A program made the position numbers and the translations under genes. A DNA stretch of 64,000 nt from Anthoceros angustus (taxonomy: Eukaryota; Streptophyta; Anthocerotopsida; Anthocerotales; Anthocerotaceae). Where the stretch lies: NCBI GenBank assembly GCA_010909165.1, contig VJWM01000007.1, positions 62,001 to 126,000 of the forward strand. Direction: 5' to 3'. Position 1 is the stretch's first letter. Each line of letters starts with the position of its first letter. The notes under the pieces are model-generated. The model saw nothing but the letters and a program-made list of their open reading frames with translations, was not told where the DNA came from and did no database searches. Shown piece by piece: positions 53,301 through 64,000 of the stretch.

Positions 53301-54700
53301 CTTAACGCTTCACGGGACTGGCCGGAGGCTGAGACATACCTCGCTGATGGGGGGGCGCAGCAAGCAACAAGGCACACCCACCTGCCGGAGAATCTCTAGG
53401 CCGAGTATCGGGTGCCAACGATGTGGAGGAGGCCATCCAAATCGACTCGACTTTGTGTATTATCACGCAGCCCCCGGCATGCGGAGCGGCCACCACGCTT
53501 GCGAGATGAAGGCCGGAAGGAAGTTGGAGCTGGAGAGAGCCAAGGGCCCAGGGAGGCGGCGTCACGAGAGATCTAGGAGCCCTGTTTGGTGACGCAGAGC
53601 GGCAGCGGGGAGGCCCGGAGGAGAAACCCAGCAGGAGGGAGGAGAGGCGGAGACAACAAGACCGGTGAGGTAAGTCGCACCCAACGTCGGGAGAAGAGTT
53701 CGGGAGGCGGACACGGAAGAGGAGTCCTGGAGGCTGGATAGGGGACCCCAAGCGAGGAGGGATGAGTAGGAGCGAAGGAAGGAGGTCCTTCGAGAAGACG
53801 GACTCCAACTCCAGTTTGGATGTCGGAATTAGAGAGGGCGGACCCCAGGTCCGACTCAAGAGGTGAGAATGACCAGAGGTCCGGACTCGAGGAGAGGATG
53901 CACCAGGTCCGCAGTTCGGAGGTGAGGACGGACCTGCAGGGGTGGACTCGGGAAAGTGAGGGCGGACCTCAGTCCTGACTCGTGAGGGGAGCAAGTTCAA
54001 GATGGCTCTAACCCGGTGGGAGGTGAGGGGTGGATACAGTCACCCCAACTCCACCGGGAAGAACGGGCCCTGGACGGACCAAGGCAAGGACCCACCAAGC
54101 CAATGGGAGGTGAGGAGGAAGACTTGGTGGTCACTGCAGGTTGTCCAGCCCACCTCCGGTGGCGCGACTGGCAGAGTCGGGGAGGTAGGAGAAGAGCCTC
54201 ACTTGAGGACCTTCGCCCGGATCATCAGATTGGGTGAGCCCAGTGCAGAGGGAGCTCGGCTGCCACGCCGAGGGAGGAATCATGGTCAACCCAGGCCCAG
54301 CCTTGGTAACGTAGGTAGGGAAAAAGGAAGAAGGAGGGCCACTTCCTGAGGCACAATGTGGGCTGGACACTGGCTTAGATTGGGGGTGTAGCAGGCGCTG
54401 CCCTCGGGGCGTAGTATAAGAGGGCGGCGCCATCAAGTAAAGGGATCTTTCTTTGGGGTTGATACCGCGTTATCCTTGCAGGCCCTTGTGTGTCCCTTGC
54501 TAACGCAAGTCCAGAGTCACCGAAATGGGCACTACTCGGAGAGGCGATCCAGTCTTGTGATGGACCCTAACGTGTGGTGGTGTGTGTGTCTGGCGGAAGG
54601 ACCCGGACGAGGGTTCGGCGGCCGAACGAGCGGGCGTGATTAGCCGGGACTCAGGAGGGCGTCTGAGCCCGAGACCCGGGAAGACACGGGAGGTCTCCAG
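50330..54700 (+). mobile_element. Gag-only LTR-type element, copy A (plus), degenerate
   Basis: GC-rich element whose counterpart lies inverted at about 61,340-56,750. The leader 'gtaggaaataaggcgg' is followed by gag-like pieces VERT/ALGRKNIVTRHYPDFGPW (about 50,980-51,045), YARKMLAAATKSVRSKS (about 51,125), HWNMLTKVDHLGDNLLVF (about 51,400), RIIFARIAQESRKLR (about 51,490) and IPDSIRLERTPSPLREVWED (about 51,715-51,775). A promoter-like 'gtagtataagagggc' lies at about 54,410. The 52,270-54,300 part is low-complexity, purine-rich and without a clear domain. No pol was found inside this copy. Confidence 0.5.
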
Positions 54701-55967
54701 CCGAGTCTGTAGGTCCACCATGCAGGTGACCCTCAGGCGCGCCAGTGGGTGGTAGGAACGGTAGGAGAGGCCGAGGAAGGAGTAAGGAAGATCGATGGGT
54801 TTCGGACGCAAACGCCTTGGTTATGGTGGCCATCCCGGCCCATACGGGTGAACAAGTAGAGCGGTTTAGAGGACGGAAAACGGACATGTTGCGGTAAGCG
54901 GCCTCAAATAGGCCATCTTCCTTAACGACGGAGAGTTGCTTAAGCGGACGTGTCTCATGAGACAAGACATTCCCTTGGAAGCGGACCCCACTTGCAACAT
55001 CGGGTTAAGTGCGCGTTTTGAACTGGCCAAAGCATTAAGTGCTACCCACATTTTGGCCGTTGCGGCGTGAATGAAAAGCCTGCGAATATAGTGAGTTGTA
55101 TGCATAGAGTGGATGCGTGGAGGACGAGCGACGGTCAAAACCAAATCGTCAAGAGGGTCAGACGTCGTTACCTCAAGAGCACTCATGACAGGAGAAGCAG
55201 ATACGGGTGCGAAAGTGCCAACAACCAAGTAAGAGAGAGTGTGGTGGAGCTGTTGGACCAAGAGGAGTACAGGTGAAGGCCACAAATTTGAGAGTCGATC
55301 AGTAGCCCTCAGCCTTATGGTAGTAGGTATGGCTCCTACCTCGACTAAGCAGGCGTACTCCATATTTGAGGCAAGAGAGAGAGATCTTTGTGGAGGATTG
55401 GTCGGCCCGGACTCAAGGGAGAGCCGATGCTGACGCCTCATCACTTCCCAAGGTTCTTAGAGCACGGTCAACGGTACCACCGAGTACCAAGCACATGGCA
55501 GCCCCAGGTATGCTGGAAGCTTTGAAGGAGGCCTTCCTAGAGAGGTTCCGGGGAATTGACGAGGAGGGACTGCAGCCAGTTGGAGAACCCGCAGAGGGGC
55601 AAAAAAGGAAGTTGGGCCTGCAGTATTGATCAGGTTCTAGCACACTCGATAGGTATCCACTCACACCACCATGAAGGCAGTAAGGTGGTTCGCGACTGGT
55701 CTGGCTAAGCCTATGGCTAAGCACGTCCTGTTGCTAGTCGAGAAGGATGTGAGTAAGGCAGTCAGGGCGGCCGAAAACTACAAAGAATCATCGCACCAGA
55801 GGAAGAGAAATCTACCCAGGGGGGTAAGAAGAAGAAGAAGAGAAGGAGTTCAAAATCCGAGGAGGAGGAGTCTTCGGAAGAGGAGGATGAGGAGTTTGAA
55901 GTCTCATCGAGGAGGAGGAAGAAACCTGGAGAATCAGGTCTTGGCGGAGGCGTACTTTCAGCAGCAA
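54701..55967 (+). other. Charged ORF pieces between the element and the direct repeat
   Basis: Plus frames include RVDAWRTSDGQNQIVKRVRR (about 55,100) and MLEALKEAFLERFRGIDEEG (about 55,510), and a Lys/Arg/Glu-rich stretch at 55,795-55,935. This could be retroelement gag or a linker, but no zinc knuckle or protease motif was seen. Confidence 0.3.
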
Positions 55968-56228
55968 GTAACTAATATAACAACTGACTATCTAAATAAC
56001 TAAATAAAAGGAACTACTTAGTGCCCTATAATTAATTAATATTTAATTCTAGAGCGTCCTAGTGAATAGTGCCCTATGGGTATATATTTCATTACATCCT
56101 CGCGCTCCTCTCGGGTAAGGCTGCCAATTGTCTTAGGGTCATGTGAGAACTTGCATAACATTCCTCTACCAGCTCGAGGTTGTTGTAGGCCCAATGGCGG
56201 CCATAGACCCACTGAAGCTGTATGTTGT
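55968..56228. repeat. 264-bp direct repeat, right copy
   Basis: Partner of 49,998-50,261 with small substitutions and gaps. The two copies bracket about 5.7 kb containing gag copy A. Confidence 0.85.
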
Positions 56229-56598
56229 CCTCACTCGCCCACAGCTGGAAATCAATGAGATCCTGTGAGCACACTTGGCCCACAAAGCATTCAAACATAG
56301 GCATTATGATTTCCGACAGATCGTGCGGCATGGAATCCCTCCTTCTTGTCTTCCCCTTCTTAGGACTAGGTGTTTTCCTTATGACCCCTTCCAATCTGGC
56401 TTGCAAGAGAGAAAATGAGAAAGGCACTCCCTTCTTCCTTTCCTCAGTTCTTAGCCCACCTACGCCAGGCGGACTTTTCTTGTGGCCCGGTACGCGCCAC
56501 AATCCGTGTCGTTGTAGGAAGGAGTTCGTTCCCAAGGGAATAGCGGCTCCGTTCGCGTTCGATTCTCGTCTTACTTCGTCACTTCGGTCAACGCACAC
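56092..56598 (-). CDS. Unassigned ORF, possibly transposon-derived (168 aa)
   Basis: The open minus frame includes LGTNSFLQRHGLWRVPGHKK, MPHDLSEIIMPMFECFVGQV, DLIDFQLWASEDNIQLQWVY and HWAYNNLELVEECYASSH. It looks like genuine folded-protein sequence and not base bias, and its last 45 codons are duplicated in the left direct repeat. No family is recognised and the start is unclear. Confidence 0.4.
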   Translation of the reverse strand: MCVDRSDEVRRESNANGAAIPLGTNSFLQRHGLWRVPGHKKSPPGVGGLRTEERKKGVPFSFSLLQARLEGVIRKTPSPKKGKTRRRDSMPHDLSEIIMPMFECFVGQVCSQDLIDFQLWASEDNIQLQWVYGRHWAYNNLELVEECYASSHMTLRQLAALPERSARM

Positions 56599-56749
56599 AC
56601 CCTTAGTTCACGTCTAACTACCATGACAAACACCGAGGCGGTATGGCCAAGCGTTTAAGGACCCGTTCGCGTCCGTTCGTTCCGTTCGTCTCTCACCTCT
56701 CGTCCTCCTCTCTCACACTACACTTATCGGTCTTAAGGAAAAGGCGGGT

Positions 56750-59700
56750 TACCGATCCGGACCTCCTCCGTTCCGGGCCTCTCCGTCCGGGCTGCCGCCC
56801 TCCAGTCCCTCCGGCTCACGTTCGGTCCGTTCGGCGGGCGCGGCTCTGCAGGCGAACGGGTCCCGATCACCCTTCCCACGCACACACCACAACGTTAGGT
56901 CCGTCACGGGACCACGATCAATCCCTCCGGTCGTGCACCTTTCGGTGACTCGGGACTCACGTTATCAGAAGACACACAAGGTGCAGAGCGGCATCAACAC
57001 CAAGAAAGATGATTTATCTGTGGCAGCCCTCTTATACTACGCCCGGTCGGCGTCTTTATTACACCCTATTACGGTGGCGGCGGTCGGTATACCTAATCGG
57101 CCGCCTACCATCCTATTTCCTTCCTATCTCCTTCGCGGCGGTGGGGGGAAGGTCCGGGTTCCCTTGGGATTGGTGGTCCAATCTCCGACAGTGCGCGCAA
57201 TCGGATGATCGCGGACCCCTCCTCTCCGGAATCACATCGGGTTGGGCTCGGCGGTCGGCGACGTTACCACCGTCATCCTCCCCAGCCCATGGGTCCCCTC
57301 GGTGGGGCCCATGTCTGCTCCCCTAGCGTAAGTCGAAGGGGCTCCTCCTTCTTGCGAGTCGGACCTCGAGGTCGGTCTCGACTCGAACTGAACTCCAGTC
57401 GGTTTATTTCGAGTCGGCCGGTGGGTCGGCCTCGTCTCGGGTTCGGACCTCGGGTCCTTATTCAGTCCAGTCCCCAAACTCGGACCCCTTCACATGGACC
57501 TCGTCTTGCTAGGTCCTCCTCCTTACCCAGACCCTTGTCTTGGTCGGGTTGGCTCCCCTGCACCCCTGGGCCCTCACCCCCTTCTCCGGATCGGGTGGTG
57601 GTGAACTTACCTTGGGGTCCGTTGCGTCCCGCTCCTCTTGGGGCTCCTCTCCTTCGCTGCCGTCGTCTCCAAACAGGGCCCCTAGGGTCCCTGTGCTGTC
57701 CCCGTGCCCTTCTTCCCCTCAGGCCTTCCGGTCCGTCTGGCGGTTGAGAGGCCTCCCGGGGGCTCGGTGTGGTAATAGGCAAAGTCCGAATCCACTTGTT
57801 GGATTGCCTCTTCCGTGTGCGGGCCGTACTCCCATAGGTGCTCGGGTGAGCTGTTGCCCCTTGTTGCTCCACCTCCCGCCAGTTTGATAGGCGGGGCTGC
57901 TTCTCCTTGTGCCAGGCCTCGGTCACCTCCGTGGCATTGCTCCCTCCAACTCCCTCGCTTGGTTGCACGCCATAAGCGTTCCCCTTCGCTTCCTCGGTGG
58001 ACGGCGGCTTCTTGCGCTTCGCCTCGCCTCTTGTCCATTACGGCATTAACTCCATCTCGCTCCAGACGGTGAACCCGCGGCTGCGGGCTTCACCGCCTTC
58101 TCCATCTCGCGCGTCACGCTCCTGTTCCATCGCCTCGACTCCGTGCAGGCCGGGTGGCTCTCATCGCGTTCGCGACCATGTCCTGAACTACCATTCCTCT
58201 CAATGATAGTTTGGGCTGCTCAAAGTCTCCTTGCGGTCCTCCATCTCCTGCCCGGCTCCACCTCCGGGCAGTGGAGATCCTCCATCTCCTTGTCGCGAAC
58301 TTCTTGGGCACAGGCGTCGCTTGCTCGCCACCTCCTGCTCCATCTTGAGGGGGTGGGCGCTCTATCTCGCTCGAAGTCTTGGATTCTCCATTGAGAATTC
58401 CTTGCTTTCCAAGCGTCTTGGGTTGTAACTCCAAGGTGTCCTTCTTGTCCTCCGCTCCGCCTCCCTTCTACCTCCTGCTGCGCACAGGTCCCGATTTCCG
58501 GGTCTTGGCCTCAGTGTTTGCGGCTCGTCAGGCTTGCTCATGCCACACGCTCGGCCTTGATTGGCCGTGGCTCTCTCGGCCGCCTCCCTCCGGTTCGATC
58601 ACGCCGATAGTGATCGCGATCGGTCGGCTGGCCTCCGCCTCCTTGGCCACCTTCACGAGCCTCTCGGCTTGGCTCTGGTCGGTCGGCCTCGCGGATCCGC
58701 CCGTTACGCTTCGGGCGTCCTCCGCTTCTGTGCGCTCGCCCCTCTGCTGCGGAGGTCCTCCGCCCGCGCTTGGGCCTCCTTGGCACCTTGGCTCCTCCAG
58801 TGAAGGAATTTGGTCCGGTCCTTGCGGATGGACGGACCTCCCTCTCGCCTCGGCGTTTCCCTTCCTCAATCGGCCGAGGCTTGCCTTCCTTCTCGCCTCC
58901 TGGGCTCCCTCAAGCTGCTCAGAGGAGTACCATGCGCCTCGGGTGGCTTCTACCTCCACAGGTCTTCTCGGCCATCCAGAGACCCCAGGCATCCATGGCC
59001 AGTGGCGGACCGCCGTGTTTCTTCCACGGCTGTGAGGCTCCCACAAAGTCCGTGGCGGGGCCGGCATCTCACGATCCAGGACCTCCATACAGATGGGGTA
59101 AGTCGGGGGTTCTCGGACCTAATCGGGACCCTTAGGTCACGAGTCTTTGGCTCGGGCTTCCCTCCTTGGCCCTTTTGCGCGAGCTCCTTCTCGCCCTTTT
59201 CTCCACAGGGCTCGGAGGAGGTGAGGTCAGGAGCAAGCCTTTGCCCCTTCACATCGGCGGACCGGCTCGAGTCTGTGCTGCAGTGTCCTCCTGCTCCACA
59301 GGCGCGTCCTTCGCCCTCCTTCACTTCCTCCTTCTTGCCACTCAGGTGGCGGGGGTAAGTCTTGGCACCGGAGTGCAGCGTTGGTAGCCGTGGTCTTGCG
59401 TCTCTTGGCTCCCTCACAGTCGGCGGGGCTCCTCGGTAGGAGTGGTGGCGTGGCGGGGCTGCTGGGGTCGGGCTTCTGCTGGGTGCTCTGGTTGGGGCAC
59501 CGAGGAGGAGGCGGGAATTTCTTCCATACTTCCACAGGTGGTGAGGGGTCCGTTCACGTATGGAGTCGGAATCCTCGATCGTCCTCCTCCAGTCCGTTTG
59601 GCTTTGACGATCGGCCTCCTCCCTCGCGCCCTTGCCGCTCCACTTGGCGGGGCCTCGGTCCTTTGGGCGCTCGCTCAAGCTCTCCTTCCTTGAGGAGCTC

Positions 59701-61340
59701 GAAATGCCCCATACATGGATCGGTATGGGGCGGCCCAGATGGCGAGGCTTCTCGGTCACAGCTTGCGAGCCTCTGGCTAAGCAGGCGAAGATAATCCTTC
59801 CCCATCCGCCCTCTTCCCGCTGCGCGTGCGAATACCAGATTATCACCAAGGTGATCCACCTTGGTGAGTAGGTTCGATGGACAATGATCCGGGCCGCCCT
59901 TACTCGGCAGCAGGTCGGATATCGACCAACCGTTGGTGGTCGTTGCGTCGAGCCTCGGCCATTGCGTGGTGCCCTATCTTCCCGCCGCCTTGAGGGGCTC
60001 GGCACTCCCCTCTTCCTCCTTTGGGCGGTTGTAGGCCGCTCGGGACCTCAAGGTCCATCGCCTTGGGTCCTCCGGAGGTTCTTGGACCGCACCTCCTTGT
60101 TGCCCGCATCTTCCGGGAACTCCGGACGGTGACCTCAAATGTCGGACCATCTGGAACACATCCATGCCTCCTGCACCAATTCTCCCCTTGGGCAGGCCCA
60201 AAGTCCGGATAGCGCGTCACAATGTTGCGCTCCACAAGGTTCCATGGCTCCCAAACTTCCAGGGCTTTTGGGTGCCATCGCCTTCTCCTCCCTTGGTTCA
60301 TGGCCGCCGGAGGCTGGCAGCGCGTTGCGCCTTCTTCGCGCGTTCGCTCGACCTCAGCGGTGAGCGGCGAGCGTCGTCCGAGATACCCGAGCGGTTGCGG
60401 GCGCGAGATCGTGTGTCTGCTGATGACCTTCTTGGCGCTCCGGAGTAACGGCGGGAGGCGCCTCTTCCTGTCGTAGCGCAGTGCATGGCAGCCGACCCGC
60501 CTCGCTTACTGCGGCCTTACGCGCGTACTCGGCCTTCTTGCCCGCGTCCGCGGCGTGAATACCCCTGCGGCCTCAGCAGGTCAGTCTGGGTGCATGCCCG
60601 TCCTCCACTCGAGTCGTGGCGTGGCTGGTCGTCCACGGCTCAACTCTAAGTTACTTTCCTGGCGTACTTATCACCGGGTCACAATGTTGCGCTCCACAGG
60701 TTCCATGGCTCCCAAACTTCGCGGGCTTTTGGGTGCCATCGCCTTCTCCCTTGGTTCTTTGGCGCTTGTCGGAGGCTGGCAGCGCGTTGCGCCTTCTTCG
60801 CGTTCTTGCTCGACCTCAGCGGTGAGCCGCGGCGTGTCTGTCCCGAGATACGCGAGGGTTGCGGGCAGAGATCGCGAGGTGTCTCGAGGCTGCCTTCCAG
60901 CCTTCCGCCTTGGGAGTAACGGCGGGGCGCCTCTTCCTGTCGTGGCGCAGTGCATGGCTTATTCGGCCTTACGCCTCCTTACTGCCTTACGCGCGCGCCT
61001 CTACGCCTTGGCGCGGCGTGAATACCTGCTATGGCCTCTGGCAGGTTCAGTCTGACATTGCATGCCCGTCCTCCACTCGGGTCGTCCGCGTGGCGTCGCC
61101 TGGTCAGTCGGCTCAACTTCTAAGTTACTTTCCTGGCGTACTTATCACTGGTCACAGGTGGGTCCGGACTTATCCGTTACCGTGGCGCCTGCCGTAGGTC
61201 CGTGCGTTCCTCACTCGGTCCGGAGTATACTCAGTGCCGTCAGGAGTGCTATCATATTTCCCCTTTTTAGCCTCATTTTATCCTTCCTCCTACAAAAAAC
61301 AAAACCCTACCTAATTTCTAACCCCCAAGTAGTCCACATA
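56750..61340 (-). mobile_element. Gag-only LTR-type element, copy B (minus), degenerate
   Basis: Inverted counterpart of copy A. Minus-strand pieces WEPWNLVERNIVTRYPDFGP (about 60,270-60,190), VDHLGDNLVFAR (about 59,855), GKDYLRLLSQRL-like and WGRIIFACLARGSQ (about 59,800) and DSDSIRERTPHHLWKYGRNS (about 59,560) follow the same order as copy A. The promoter-like 'gtagtataagagggc' is at about 57,050-57,035 in reverse complement. Frames change repeatedly. Copy B contains a 467-bp tandem duplication (60,209-61,155). Confidence 0.5.
60209..61155. repeat. Tandem duplication, ~467-bp unit, in copy B leader
   Basis: 'tcacaatgttgcgctccac' followed by 'ttccatggctcccaaactt' occurs at 60,209 and 60,676. 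'taagttactttcctggcg' with 'tacttatcac' occurs at 60,648 and 61,121. Copies differ by many short gaps. Confidence 0.85.
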
Positions 61341-61399
61341 CTCCCCTTCTCACTGTTGGCGTCTCGCCAACACTAAGCGTGTCACCATCCGTTCACCGG

Positions 61400-63400
61400 T
61401 GGGGCAATTCACCATCCAAGCGGTGAGCGGACCCATTGGGGTATGCTACGACTTGGTAAGGTCCCATCCATCGTAGGTGGAGTTTACGAAGTGCATATGT
61501 CGGTATCGTAAGGAGGCGGATCTCCCTCCTTCACATACTCACGATTCTAAGGCGCTATCATGCCATAGTTTGCGTTGATTACATGCAGTTGCATTATTGT
61601 TGCGCCTCTTCCGTCCTCCGTATCTTTGCACAAACCCTAGCAACGCTCCGATTGGCTCTCTTCATCCGTTAAGCGCCTTTCCATCATGACCCGGAGTGTT
61701 GGCACCTCAAACTCGACCGGCATAACTGGTGAGGTCGATGTCTGAGTTCGTTGCGTGGTTACCTTCTGCCGTTACGAGCGCCCGATGGCGGCTTTGTATC
61801 GATCGTGCGCATAGTTAACCGTAAGCTTATTGAGGATCGGCGAGATAAGTCCATTGGTCTTCTCCGTCGGTCGTTGGCCTTGGTTGTAGGGGCGTTTCAC
61901 GATGTGTGATGCGAAATAGTCCGTCATTGCGTTATCACATCATTGAGGAAATGGGTTCCCCGATCGCTTACCAGCGGACACCGTACCTTGTGATGATGTT
62001 TTCGTGAGGAATTTGGCCACCGTGCTCATGATCCGTTCTAGCGACTTCCACACAGTGCGATGATCCGTTGCCACCAAGATGTACCGCTTTTGTGTGTGCC
62101 TGGTCGTTGGGTATGGGTCCAGCAGTCGATGCCCACTTCTCAAAAGGCGCTAGTGCTAGTATGGGCACTAACGGCCATTGAGTTGTGGCGTCGGCTTCCG
62201 ATCCGACAAGCATCACACTTCTTCACAATTGGTGTGTTTCCCCATACATGGTGGGCCACGATTACCCGACCTCAAGATTTTCTTGGTGGTGACTGCTGTT
62301 GCATAATGTCCACCACCTAGTCCTTCGTGCATCCCTTTATTACCACCTCCGTCTCACTTTGTTGGGTACCTTCGTTCCATGTCGGCCCCTTAAAGATGCA
62401 ACCGTTATACAGAAAGGCGGCGTAGTGCACAAAACTGCCACTGGACCGGTTCGATTCGTTTGGTAGCTCCATCTCCCATAGACCGTTCCAACTCATAAGA
62501 GGGCCGCGTCCTCCTTCTCACTTGGTCCATCCCCGGCTTGGTTTGTCGTGTGCTCCTCTTCCTCCTCTATCGCGCCACCAATTCCTCATCCAGGAAGGCG
62601 TCCTCTTGATCCTGCGGGGGAGGCTCCGTCTTTTTGGACAAGAAGTCGGCGTTTTGGTGTTGCTTCCTTGCCTAGTCTCCACCTCAAATGTGAACTCCAC
62701 AGCAGAATCCACCTCGCAATCCGTCCAGGACAAGTCGCCTTGTTCACCAAAGTGCTTGGCGCAGTGATCAACATAAAACCAAACTCATTGGGCGGAAGGT
62801 AGTGCAATTTCTTAGCGTATACCATTCCCAATGCCTCTCGCTCCGTAGTAGTGTACCTCGTTCGCGTCGTGAGCTGTCTTCCAGCGTAGTAGATTGGGTG
62901 ATCCCTCGTTTATCATCTTTTGGTGAGCACTACTCGATGGCGGGCGGCACATCCACGTACACATGGAATCGCTTCCCCGGTCCGGTCCTTTTAGTCTGGG
63001 GCCGACAGTGGTGCAGGTCTCGAATGCCGCCTCCTCTCGTCCGGGTCCATTCCTCCTCCTTCTGAGTAGCTCTGTTAGCACAGGCCCTCTTTGCAAAATC
63101 TTGGATGAAGCGCCTATAGTAACCCACCATGCCGGAATCCCGTAACTCCTTCAAGTTCGTTGGTGGGTGAGGATGACTTTCACCTTGTCTTGGTCCACCT
63201 CTATCCCTCTTGCCGACTCGGTGCCCCAACAAGATTCCCTCTGTCATGCAGTAGCATTCTCGGGATGCGAGCCGATTGAGTCTCCTACATCGTTCCAAAC
63301 ACTTCCATAATGTCCACGTGTTTGTCCTCCTCTCGTGCACACAGTCGTCAAGAACACCTCCATGAAGTCCCTCGGAAATTCCGGAAGACATTGGTCACCA
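61400..63400 (-). pseudogene. Ty3/gypsy pol remnant: reverse transcriptase, RNase H, integrase
   Basis: Minus-strand pieces in 5' to 3' order: the RT palm/thumb region with LERCRRL, ECYCMTEGILLGHRVGKR, TNLKELRD-GMVGYYRRFIQDF (about 63,330-63,090); RNase H with FHVYVDVPPA, YAKKLHYLPPNEFGF and CPGRIARWILL (about 62,990-62,700); and integrase pieces with KAVHLGGN/RYILVATDH and FEKWA-GPIPNDQAHTK-type core sequence (about 62,200-62,030). Many frameshifts are present. On the minus strand pol lies upstream of gag copy B, the wrong order for one gypsy element, so it comes from a separate insertion. Confidence 0.75.
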
Positions 63401-64000
63401 TCCGCATAAATGATCCGGGTGCTCCATCCGAAGGCACTCCGTTTGTAGGCAAGCGTCCCCACTCCGTGGTGAATGTTGTCTTATCGGTCAGACTCCCTTA
63501 GGTGCAGCGGTTGTAGGAGTGGCCGTCAAGAAGGAGTAGGTACTCGATCCGCCACCTTGTCCGATATGTCCACAAAGGGCATGGGAAATGGTCCTTTTGT
63601 GGCGGCGTTAAGCTTTCTCGATCTGAGACCCGAATCACTGCTGCTTCTTGGCCACGACACAATGGCGCCACCCACTCCTTTATTCACGATTGGGAAGATG
63701 ATGTCGCTTCCGGATACTTATCCGGGACTTCCTTGACCTTGGCGAGTGCTTGGGATTGATTTATCTTGAATCCGAGGCACCGCTCGGCTTCGATCTATCC
63801 GGTGTTCCTTGTTTGAATGCCTTCATGTGACCTTGAAAGCGAACACCCTGAATTCCCCAACAAGGTGTGAGGTCTTGTTTAACTCCTGGCATATTGCGAA
63901 TTTTAGGAATTTCCTGGCGAACCTCCACGTCTTCCACATCGTCGATTGGTCTCTCTTTCCTCGCCCTTCTCGCTGCCATCATCCTCTACCCGCGGTTCAT
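63401..64000 (-). other. Upstream pol/protease region of the gypsy remnant, unresolved
   Basis: The minus strand should hold the start of RT and the protease if the element continues past the window. Pieces such as RAFKQGTPDRSKPSG and EDVEVRQEIPKIRNM (about 63,930-63,790) are charged but not diagnostic. The element is cut by the window edge. Confidence 0.35.

Noticed and set aside
49998-56228. A simple LTR retrotransposon bounded by the 264-bp repeats
   Set aside because: The repeats contain part of a protein-coding frame, lack clear TG...CA ends, and no primer-binding site or polypurine tract was seen at the inner edges.
56632-56680. tRNA-like start 'ggcggtatggccaagcgttt'
   Set aside because: The opening resembles a tRNA D arm, but no anticodon stem, T arm or matching acceptor strand follows.
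56750-63400. One continuous minus-strand gypsy element containing both pol and gag copy B
   Set aside because: On the minus strand pol would precede gag, the reverse of gypsy order, and copy B has its own leader at about 61,340-61,100.

Overview
This is nuclear DNA of a land plant. It holds spliced genes with short introns and plant-type families: a plant O-fucosyltransferase, a plant HMGB, a ubiquitin-like RTF2, a PHIP/BRWD-type WD40 relative and PLS-class PPR remnants. It also holds Ty3/gypsy sequence and other mobile DNA. The PPR style and the short introns would suit a bryophyte, lycophyte or fern, but the sequence does not settle which. I see no rRNA, no convincing tRNA, no CRISPR and no prokaryotic operon structure.

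Layout. 1-1,950: repeats (a SINE-like copy, a retroelement ORF remnant, a 28-bp tandem array). 1,958-12,818: the gene island. A TTC4/CNS1-type TPR co-chaperone (minus, 8 exons) is divergent from a two-exon O-fucosyltransferase-like gene (plus). These are followed by mitochondrial processing peptidase beta (minus, one exon), an F-box/kelch-like gene (plus, one exon) and an HMGB gene (minus, 7 exons). 13,000-18,200: a CT-rich HMGB upstream region, a 630-bp fold-back element, a PPR pseudogene, hairpins and a second copy of the retroelement ORF remnant. 18,325-21,001: RTF2 (plus) convergent with a RING E3 ligase (minus). 21,285-22,910: exons of a truncated WD40-bromodomain (PHIP/BRWD-type) relative. 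24,000-35,950: AT-rich repeat land with many tandem duplications (including a ~640-bp unit in three copies), LTR-like sequence, a perfect 38-bp palindrome, another SINE-like copy, a PPR remnant and a second RING gene with a frame break.

36,229-46,380 is the most unusual part. It is about 10.15 kb bounded by perfect 32-bp inverted repeats. Inside are two opposed, frameshifted gene remnants: on the minus strand a DUF7869-type (Plavaka-like) protein of a kind common in eukaryotic DNA transposons, and on the plus strand a beta-class amino DNA methyltransferase (N6-adenine/N4-cytosine type). Clusters of a GC-rich motif centred on GCATGC lie through the element. I read it as a decayed DNA transposon that carried its own DNA methyltransferase.

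46,400-64,000: unassigned hydrophilic ORFs, then two opposed copies of one gag-like, GC-rich LTR element (plus about 50,330-54,700; minus about 61,340-56,750), a Ty3/gypsy RT-RNase H-integrase remnant (minus, 63,400-61,500) and a 264-bp direct repeat flanking the first gag copy.

The cellular genes are housekeeping genes (Hsp90 co-chaperone, Golgi glycosylation, mitochondrial import, chromatin, replication-fork and ubiquitin functions) with no shared pathway apparent. The clean reading frames of the gene island contrast with the indel-rich repeats, so either decay or poor consensus in repeats must be considered for every broken frame.
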